From Petrosia ficiformis (Eukaryota; Porifera; Demospongiae; Haplosclerida; Petrosiidae), in assembly GCA_947044365.1 (NCBI GenBank), contig OX345636.1, positions 35,923,212-35,987,211 on the forward strand: a stretch of 64,000 bases of DNA, read 5' to 3'. Position 1 is the stretch's first letter; each line of letters opens with the position of its first letter. Positions 1 to 9,900 of the stretch are shown here, in pieces. The position numbers and the translations under genes were made by a program. Under the pieces are notes generated by a model. It did no database searches, was not told the DNA's origin, and was given only the letters and a program-made list of their open reading frames with translations.

Positions 1-55
1 TCTTCTGGATCGAGGGATTTACCCTTAAATGCCACGTGTTCACTATTATATAATC

Positions 56-3000
56 ATGTCTTTGCCATATTTTGCCAGTGGAACTGTTGTCCGTGGTTTT
101 GGAAGAGGAAGTAAACAGCTTGGAATACCAACTGGTACGTGGTAAGATAAGTTACAGATAGATGGAAGAGAAATAAAATAAGTTTGTCTGATCATTGTGA
201 TCTGACACTGATGGGTATTATTGCCCGATATCAGTGTAGCCAGGGGCATGGAGGGAGAAACCAGTAGGGCATGTCAGGCAAGTTCCTTACCAATATTTAA
301 GAACTGAGTCAATCATTGAAAATACACTGGACACCTCACCTGGCAGCAGATGGCTGACTTTCTGACTATTAGTGTTATAACCTTTTAGTAAAGCATTTTG
401 ACTTTCAAATTATAACTAGTAATGACTAAAATTAAATGGCTATTGGGGACTTAGTTTACATAAAACCCTTTTAATAAGCCTAATATTATTTTTGTTAATG
501 GAACTATAACTGTTTGAAAAACTAGTCATTCTATAACTAAAAGTAGTCATATGCAATAGTAAACAGAAATCAACTGAATCAATAAAGCTGTCCCTTGAAT
601 CCCATACTCCTATGCCAAGAAACTAACAAATTGAAAGGAACTGTGTTTAATACATGTTACCATTTTAATACAACATTATCGTGTGATAGTAAAAAGTTCA
701 CTATCACCCAGTAGTGTAGGTGATATGGGACTGGTAACTGTTTTAAGTGGGTATTACAAAAATGGAGCCTCGTTGACCCATATTTAGTAAGCAGATTTAA
801 CAATAAGTGGAAATTTCTTTTCTAGACATAATGATATTACATATTTAAAAGCCAGTATTATGGAGCAAGAAACTGCTCTCAGAGGTGGAAATAAGACGAT
901 ACATTTGTTAGGACAACACATCTAAACAAAGTGATTTTTGATCAGACACTTTCAAATTTTGGTCTCACTGCAACGTATAGAGCAAAGCCATCTATATTAA
1001 TTACTCCGGCTACATGATAATATCAACTAAGCAGATTTAAAATTGAATTCTGGGGCAAAAATGTAGTTACATGTACATGTATTTATAGCTGCCACAGAGT
1101 GTTCACTATTCCCGCCTTTAAATTTCACTCTTTTTTGGTCATATTTATGTTTTTGCCACGACAAAATGTCCAAGCAATATGAGATTTGCTCAGACAAACA
1201 GGCTAAATGGTCAGAAATTGTCTGATGTCTGACTGTTATTTCCACCCCCTGTGCTCTCATCATTTTATTTCATTAAGGTTTCCACATGTTCAGTTTCTGT
1301 GACCTAATTTTGGTCACTTTCCCACAAAATGAAATGCTTATCTTTAATCAGTTATCATTCTGCCAATTTGGAAAGGAAGTCAATGAAATTTGGTATCTAA
1401 GAAGCGTAATAATTTCTCTTCCTGAATACTAAATTTTATTAACTTTCTATTCAAAATGGTGGAACAACAAGCAATTGAATCCGAAGTGTTTGATAAACAT
1501 TATTTTACAGGAAAGTGTCCCTTTTGGAAAGTTAAGTCACAGATATTTCAAAATTGAGATATTCATCCCATCACTTAAGCATGGTTTCTAATTGTAAGTA
1601 CAGCCTAAATACCATTAGGAATAATAAATTGAATGTATGACTATTATGTTCCTAATGGAATGTATATGTACAAATGTATACTCCATTAGGAACATTGTAC
1701 ATTATGTTTATGGCTGCCTACAGGCTGCTGAACATAATATTGGCATTCAATTCACTAGTTTGACACAGCTATAGGTAACACATAGTTTGTACTGCCAAAA
1801 CAATGTTTAGCATTATGATAGATGATGCATAATGTGAATGGAAAACACTCAACTGATATAACCAAACTAATTGATTGAACAATCATTAATTATAATTATA
1901 TACTTGGGTATGAAAAGCAGTCTGTTGGATTTTGATTACATACTGGTAATCGGGTGAAATTCTGAAATTGATTATCATTAACTTCAAATTGATTGATAAT
2001 CCATTAAAATCAGCGGAAGTAATTAGGCCAATTAATGCAGGAATCTCCTCCCATTTGATTATCAAAAAGGTTTCCTGTCATTTAGCTGTTGCATGCTTGA
2101 AAGGTATATATGTCTTCTAGAGTAATTAACATCTCACAGACTTATAATTGATAATCAGAAGAATTTTCAATATCAATTGATTAATCGATTAATCATCCCA
2201 GTCCTATTAAATACTTACCTTTGAACTCTTGCTATTAGGACATTTTGTACTAAAAGGGAACTAATTAGTTATCTACATGTATGTAAGTGGAGCCTTGTAC
2301 ATATTGACTGAATAGTGAGAGTTTCAAGGTAAGCTTTTATAATTGTCTTAAGGACTGATTTTCCACAGTCACAGATTGTCACATGATATTGTTGACAAGT
2401 GAAGTAAATAGGGGAAATGATTTTGTTATATTTCCACTTTCAGCTAATTATCCAGAGTCAGTAGTAGATCAACTACCTTCAAAATTTGAATGTGGTGTGT
2501 ATTATGGATGTGCTAGAGTTGATAATGGTCCAGTACACAAAATGGTGATGAGTGTAGGATGGAACCCTCAGTATAAGAATGAAAAGAAGAGCATGGTAAA
2601 TGAATGAATAAATTGATAATTAGGTTAAATAATACTATAATATCTGGTTAGCAATCCAGCTAGTCACTAGTGCTCTACACTCTACAAACAGTACACTTGT
2701 CACAACGTCACCAACCAATTTTGGTCCTTGGCACTAGATTACATATTTGCCACTCTGAGTACATTATCAATTACTTAGCCTTTTCTGAAATTAGTTTAAT
2801 TACCTGAAATCGTATACTATAATTATGATGTCTCGTTTTGGTCAAATTTTTTTGGACTCTAAGAATTAATTAATAATTATTATTAGTGAAATAATTAAAA
2901 TTTTTCGTGGGTAATAAGCAGCATTAAATAGTTTGTGAAAATGACTCAATCTGCCATATTGAATTCGGTGTCTAATTTTGTGAGGTGTTTATAATTCCTT

Positions 3001-6000
3001 ATGTACTACAGATATCTGCTGTCTTTTTAGGTCCCATCCCATTCCTATGTCTACTTTCCGTGTTAGTTAATGGTGATACTTTGATTCCCTTTAATGCATT
3101 CCCATCTTTATGATTGGTTTCCACTGCACCAGGGCTGAATCTATATAGTATATAATTATATATATAATTATATATATACATGTATATGTTTGTCACGTAT
3201 GCTAGTTAAGGAGTCAAGGATTTGGTCAATTAATGGGTGTGGCATGTAAACAACATGCTACAGACCTATAGTAGTAAGATTGCAGCTTAGCCAGCTTCTA
3301 AAACTGCAATAGTTTTGTATTTACATGTAGCTGAGAAACATTATAAAAATGATGCAAGAATCTATAACAAGTAAATAATTGTGATAAGTTGTAGTGTTTC
3401 AACAATGAATTACCGTAAATCGGGAATATTTCGTTTCTAAAATATTTCAAATTTTTATTTTTCGTATGTATAAATTTTCATATGTGCGTACGTTATTAAT
3501 TACGAATACCGTTTATTTCCAAATACCCATTTATTTTCGAATTTTTATATTTTGTACGCATACTGTTATACGAAAATTTATATAGTACAGTAGAAATGCT
3601 TGAGTTTCATCAAAGATCTGTGTACGTAGACCGGAGTTACACTTCTTAAGGCACCATTACATAGTAAAGTAGAGACGCTTGTGCTGTCGGGAATGATTGA
3701 TAGTCACCACAAAGCAATCATGAGGATACTTTTTTATCTTGTTTTCTTGACCTTCTCTTTCTTGAGTTTTTGTAAATTCAATATTAAAATGCTCATCAAC
3801 CTTTAACCTATACTTTCAATACACAACTGCTACTTAGACATATCTATGACAATTAAAAATTAAGATGGAGTACAGCTACCAGGCACGCTCTAATAGAAAC
3901 TTATATACCATTGTGCACATAATACTTGATCTTTTATTTTACAATTGCACATTTACTAATGTTAGACCTAAATTTATTCATTTAACCTCACCACTTATCA
4001 TAGGTAGAAGAGAATAGTAATCGTTTTGTGTGTATGTATGTTTGTCTATCTGTGTGTCTATCAGAAATGTTCTGGAAAACTAAGAGCAATGGCAGTTTGA
4101 AAGCAAATTCAAATGATACAAGAAATAATATAGACTTTTCAGGTGTAAAGATAATTTATAACAATCTTGTAAAACTCATGCTTAGCATTTTTGGTCGTCT
4201 TGCTGGTAGCGTATACAAACTTCTATCCATGTGCTAATCATGCCACATGTTTATTATAATAATGGACTAATGGAAGCATTAGAGGATAATAAAGACTTAA
4301 CTTGAATGATATATGAATGGACTAATGGAAGCATTAGGGGATAATAAAGACTTAACTTGAATTATGTATGAATGGACTAATGGAAGCATTAGGGAATAAT
4401 AAAGACTTAACTTGAATGATGTATGAATGGACTAATGGAAGCATTAGGGAATAATAAAGACTTAACTTGAATTATGTATGAATGGACTAATGAAGCATTA
4501 GGGAATAATAAAGACTTAACTTGAATTATGTATGAATGGACTAATGGAAGCATTAGGGGATAATAAAGACTTAACTTGAATTATGTATGAATGGACTAAT
4601 GGAAGCATTAGGGAATAATAAAGACTTAACTTGAATGATATATGAATGGACTAATGGAAGCATTAGGGAATAATAAAGACTTAACTTGAATGATATATGA
4701 ATGGACTAATGGAAGCATTAGGGAATAATAAAGACTTAACTTGAATTATGTATGAATGGACTAATGGAAGCATTAGGGAATAATAAAGACTTAACTTGAA
4801 TTATGTATGAATGGACTAATGGAAGCATTAGGGAATAATAAAGACTTAACTTGAATTATGTATGAATGGACTAATGGAAGCATTAGGGAATAATAAAGAC
4901 TTAACTTGAATGATATATGAATGGACTAATGGAAGCATTAGGGAATAATAAAGACTTAACTTGTGCAACACCGCTTTCTGCTGGTGTGTATTTAAATATG
5001 TGAGTTTATATATCACAATATCTCTTTCAGGGAAAACAGAACAGTATCATAGAAAGCAGCATGTATCTACCATATCAATCTACTAAAACACACCTATCAA
5101 TTATTATCACATTACAGAAAATTAATAGTATGGGGGTGGACTACATTACACTTGAATGATATATGAATGGACCAACTTGTGGTATTTGATTACAGTGGCT
5201 GCATACCCTTTGGGTTTGTGAGTCGCATACAACAGTGTTCTATATCTATTGTGATTATCTGAATAGTATAATTATCTTTTTGTATCTCCTATTAATTCAT
5301 TCTTTCAGGAAACACATATTTTACATGAATTTAAAGAAGACTTCTATGGTGCTAATTTACAAGTTTGTGTCGTTGGGTATATACGTCCAGAAAAACAGTT
5401 TGACTCTTTAGGTCTGTCATTTTGTTACTTGTTCATAATAATTATCATTATCATTAGTACTCCATCTTACTATCTATTTAATTTGTGTTTTTAATTCATT
5501 ATTATCCACCTTAGTATGTTTATCATATCGTATGTATTACTATAATACTGGACATTATAGAATATATTATAGAATTATTCCTCAACAACTACATGTGTTG
5601 GTTTTTAACCTGTTTCAACTTAGCCAATATTGCACTGATAATTGGATTGGTAATTGGTGTTGGTCATTATTGGCCACTATTTTAATAACAGTGGTGGTTA
5701 TTTCTGACCAATATTGTAAAAAGCTTACCAATGATGTTATTTCTTGTGATTATAGCATGATACTTATAATTATTGAGAAATGCTCATTTTCGAATCAGAA
5801 ACCAGAAGGTAGACAGAATATCGGATCGGTATCAATTATTGGTACATAGTCATCTAAAGTAATTATCGGTTTATTGGAACATCAGTGAAATCTTTTATCG
5901 GTGCATTACCAATATTTATAAGTGTATTATAGTATGTGAATTCTATAGTTGGTGTTTGCTATACTTGTATCTGTCAATATGTTCTTCCTAAGTGTGCATG

Positions 6001-6339
6001 ATATTATCATGAAAAGATATGACAGTTCATCAATTATTAGTGTGTTAATAGTTCTATTCTATTCGTCTATGGCTTAGCTCAGCTCAGCTCACTTTATTAT
6101 TGTTCATTATTGTCTATATATTGACTTATTTGTTTATTAATTACTATTCCAGCATTTATCTTGTCATTAACCATTCAGTGTCTGGTATTACCTGTTTCTC
6201 CTCTATTATTATAGATGGATTAATATCTGAAATAAAGAAGGACATAGCAACAGCTGAGAAATTACTAGATAATGAGAAATTTATGCAATACTCAGAACAT
6301 TTACTACAAAATGTTTACAAAAATGATGACTTTCAATAG
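56..6339 (+). CDS. RFK: Riboflavin kinase, four exons, complete
   Basis: Riboflavin kinase phosphorylates riboflavin with ATP to give FMN, the first step of flavin cofactor synthesis in the cytosol. Exons are 56-134, 2444-2595, 5309-5411 and 6215-6339; all introns are GT-AG and the phases agree (459 nt, 152 residues plus stop), close to the usual length of about 155 for animal single-domain enzymes. The product starts MSLPYFASGTVVRGFGRGSK. The glycine-rich segment is followed by GIPTAN, where the family's PTAN Mg-ATP motif is split by intron 1. Exon 2 carries VGWNPQYKN, and exon 3 opens with ETHI, whose Glu is the family's conserved catalytic residue, followed by FKEDFYG and GYIRPEK. The ATG at 56 is the start matching the family N-terminus. 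No upstream sequence is available, so a 5' UTR or earlier start cannot be excluded. Identification is from recognised motifs and continuous similarity along the full length. Confidence 0.93.
4261..4965. repeat. 55-bp minisatellite in RFK intron 2, about 13 copies
   Basis: A head-to-tail array with a 55-bp period; copies begin near 4261, 4316, 4371 and so on, each with AATGGACTAATGGAAGCATT. Copies differ by a few substitutions (AGGGG/AGGGA, GATAT/TATGT) and one has a single-base deletion near 4494. A stray partial unit lies at about 5150-5171. It is intronic and open in no useful frame. Confidence 0.95.
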
Positions 6340-6815
6340 TCACGATTATTAATTATAGTAAAGTCAATATTATATAGCATTTGTTTCAATTTTTTTTAAT
6401 GTTTTTGACATTAATTTTTACATTTCCAGTAGATCTAATGCTGAAATATTCCTAGTAATCATAATCATGACGTGTTACGAATTTGTAACAAAAGGGTGTA
6501 TCTTGTAGCGCCAAATAAGGGCGTGGTGCTTATTCGTGTTGCTTGTCTTGAGGTGAAAGTGAAGTTCATTGAAAAGGTGAGGTGAAAACATTTAGAGTAC
6601 AGAATATTAAATTTTTCATTAACTTTCTTTAATTAATAATGAAACTTCTAACTTTAACTGTTGATTCTTGTATTATTTGAATTCTCCCAGTAGCTCTTTC
6701 GAGCCGCAAATGTTGGAAATTTTTCGAACAAAAAGCTAGTACACATATTCCGCTACCGGATACCCGAGTAACCCGACTCATCACTTTTTAACCCTTAGAG
6801 GGCTGATATAATTTT
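6340..6815. other. Intergenic, RFK 3' side to Death/ankyrin 5' side
   Basis: AT-rich non-coding sequence between two genes on the same strand. No convincing ORF, RNA gene or repeat array is visible. It should contain the RFK 3' UTR and the start of the next promoter. Confidence 0.5.
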
Positions 6816-6963
6816 GCTAGGCGGGGTTTACAGGCTTACAGTACAGGCTACGGAATTACTGAATTACTCCGAATTAGAAGCGAGTTACTCTTTGCATTCT
6901 AGTGGAAATCCAGTTGAAAGACACATTATAAGAGGTGAGCTGTTAAAGTACAAATTATTGAGA
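6816..6963 (+). promoter_or_regulatory. 5' block shared with the second Death/ankyrin gene
   Basis: This leader matches 28285-28391 upstream of the paralogue. Both contain TAGGCGGGGTT followed by YACAG, then TTGAAAGACA, then ATAAGAGGTGAGCTG shortly before an ATGTCAAATG start. Retention of the block in two diverged copies suggests a promoter/5' UTR or simply shared ancestry; the sequence does not decide. AGAG/GTGAGC looks like a strong splice donor, but only about 29 bases separate it from the ATG, too few for an intron ending there. Confidence 0.4.
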
Positions 6964-9900
6964 ATGTCAAATGTTTCATTATTTTCTAAGCCTTTGATAT
7001 ATCAACTAGATGAATATCTACCTAATTTAGTACATTGGCAAACGTTTGGTATTCACTTGCCACGTATTACACACAGCACAATTCAACAAATTGAACTCGA
7101 CTATCAGGGTATCAAACGTCAAAAAATTGCGCTATATGCTACGTGGCTAAAAGAGTACCCAAATGCGACATGGGAGAATGTGTGTGCTGCTTTAGAAAGC
7201 GCTAATGAATCTCAGCTACAGGAAAAGCTAAGAATATCTCTTGAGTCTAGCAAACAAAAGATACAGGAGATTGAAATGCTAGTTGACACAGAAGACGATA
7301 TTGCTATAAACGTACAAGACCTCAATGATGATTATGTTTGTCTGGTCGAGAAAATCAGAACTAGACTTGATGAGATGACTAAGGAAAATAAGCACATCCT
7401 GAAGCGTATTGCTAGACATCTTGAGGCTTACTTTGGAATAAGAGGTTTAACTAGGGTAGACAACAGCGATGAGTTATTCTATGAGCTTCATTCTTACTAC
7501 TCGTTCTTAAATTGTGAGCTCTTGTATGTTATTGTGAGGAAATTCATGCCTGGTGATCTTCAGATTGAGCTTGATAAACACATCACTGATATAGAATTGT
7601 TTAAAAAATCAACAACATTAGGAGAGTTCAAAACTGCTATTGAGCAGGCATTAATACCAACACCAGATGTTACCTCCCCCACATGTCAAGTCATTATCAA
7701 GGTGAGTGGACGCTGGGCAGAACAAACAGTGAGAAGCTTAGATAAACTACTTCACCATATTTTCTCCAATAAAAAAATGATCCTTAACCATGTATCTATT
7801 GAACCTGGTTCATTATGCATTACATTTCTAGTCCATCAGTCTGAATCAGAACTACTAAGAGCATTAGCACTTCAGCAATTAGAGTTCATGAGCCTTGTTG
7901 GGGTATTTGAAATGATGATTAACAATAAATCAGTTTTAGTTACAAAAGAAGATGAAGAATTTAATTTCGAATCTTCATTTATAAAAGCTTCTAAAACTGG
8001 TATCAACGAAGTAGTGGAATTCCTACTAGATTTAGGAGTTAATGTAAACCATAGCATTACAGATGGGAAAACAGCACTAATGCTTGCTTGTATGGGAGGA
8101 CATGAAGAGATTATACAATTAGTAATATCAGCGGGTGCTGATGTTAATCTTCAAGATGATAAAGGTTATACGGCATTAATGTTTATAACAATAAGGAATA
8201 TACTCCAACTCATTCAATCTGGTGCAGATATAACCATAAATAACACAGACACAGCTAGTAGTTTACGAAACATAAGAATAGTTGAAATTTTACTCAGAGA
8301 AGGCGATCCTAATACCCAAAATGAACATGGACAAACAGCATTAATGTTAGCTTGTAAGAGTGGTGATCTCCATTTAGCAGAACTACTTCTCAAAGAAGGT
8401 GCCAATGTTAATGTTCATGCCAATAATGGAGCAACAGGATTAATCTTAGCTTGTCAGAATGGCCATTTCCAAGTAGCAGAACTACTACTCAAAGAAGGTG
8501 CTAATCCTAATATTCAGGATGAAGATGGATGGACACCAATAATATATACTAGTCAGAATGGCCATTTCCAAGTAGTAGAACTACTACTCAAAGAAGGTGG
8601 CGATGTTAATGTTCATGCCAATAATGGAGCAACAGCATTAATCTTAGCTTGTCAGAATGGCCATTTCCAAGTAGCAGAACTACTACTCAAAGAAGGTGGC
8701 GATGTTAATGTTCATGCCAATAATGGAGCAACAGCATTAATGTTAGCTTGTCAGAATGGCCATTTCCAAGTAGCAGAACTACTACTCAAAGAAGGTGCTA
8801 ATCCTAATATTCAGGATGAAGATGGATGGACACCAATAATATATACTAGTCAGAATGGCCATTTCCAAGTAGCAGAACTACTACTCAAAGAAGGTGGCGA
8901 TGTTAATGTTCATGCCAATAATGGAGCAACAGCATTAATGTTAGCTTGTCAGAATGGCCATTTCCAAGTAGCAGAACTACTACTCAAAGAAGGTGCTAAT
9001 CCTAATATTCAGGATGAAGATGGATGGACACCAATAATATATACTAGTCAGAATGGCCATTTCCAAGTAGCAGAACTACTACTCAAAGAAGGTGGCGATG
9101 TTAATGTTCATGCCAATAATGGAGCAACAGCATTAATGTTAGCTTGTCAGAATGGCCATTTCCAAGTAGCAGAACTACTACTCAAAGAAGGTGCCGATGT
9201 TAATGTTTGTAGAAATGATGGAGTGACAGCATTAATGTTCGCTTGTCTGAATGACCATTTCCAAGTAGCAGAACTACTACTCAAAGAAGGTGGCGATGTT
9301 AATGTTCATGCCAATAATGGAGCAACAGCATTAATCTTAGCTTGTCAGAATGGCCATTTCCAAGTAGCAGAACTACTACTCAAAGAAGGTGCCGATGTTA
9401 ATGTTCGTACACATGATGTTGGAGTGACAGCGTTAATCTTAGCTTGTGAGAATGGCCATCTCCTTTTAGCAGAACTACTAGTCAAAGAAGGTGCCAATGT
9501 TAATGTTTGTAGAAATGATGGAGTGACAGCATTAATGTTGGCTTGTCAGAATGACCATTTCCAAGTAGCAGAACTACTACTCAAAGAAGGTGCCGATGTT
9601 AATGTTCGTACACATGATGTTGGAGTGACAGCGTTAAACTTAGCTTGTGAGAATGGCCATCTCCTTTTAGCAGAACTACTAGTCAAAGAAGGTGCCAATG
9701 TTAATGTTTGTAGAAATGATGGAGTGACAGCATTAATGTTCGCTTGTCAGAATGACCATTTCCAAGTAGCAGAACTACTACTCAAAGAAGGTGCCAATGT
9801 TAATGTTTGTAGAAATGATGGAGTGACAGCATTAATGTTCGCTTGTCAGAATGACTATTTCCAAGTAGCAGAACTACTACTCAAAGAAGGTGCCGATGTT

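Noticed and set aside
3410..3600. Possible MITE with TACGAAAATTT-type inverted segments in RFK intron 2
   Set aside because: Inverted similarity is short and imperfect, and no clear ends or target duplication are visible.
5532..5849. Plus-strand ORF in RFK intron 3
   Set aside because: AT-rich, no domain, and inside an intron whose flanking exons join in phase.
6814..6963. Extending the first Death/ankyrin protein upstream to 6814
   Set aside because: The codon at 6814 is TTG, and the first ATG in frame is at 6964, which matches the paralogue's start.
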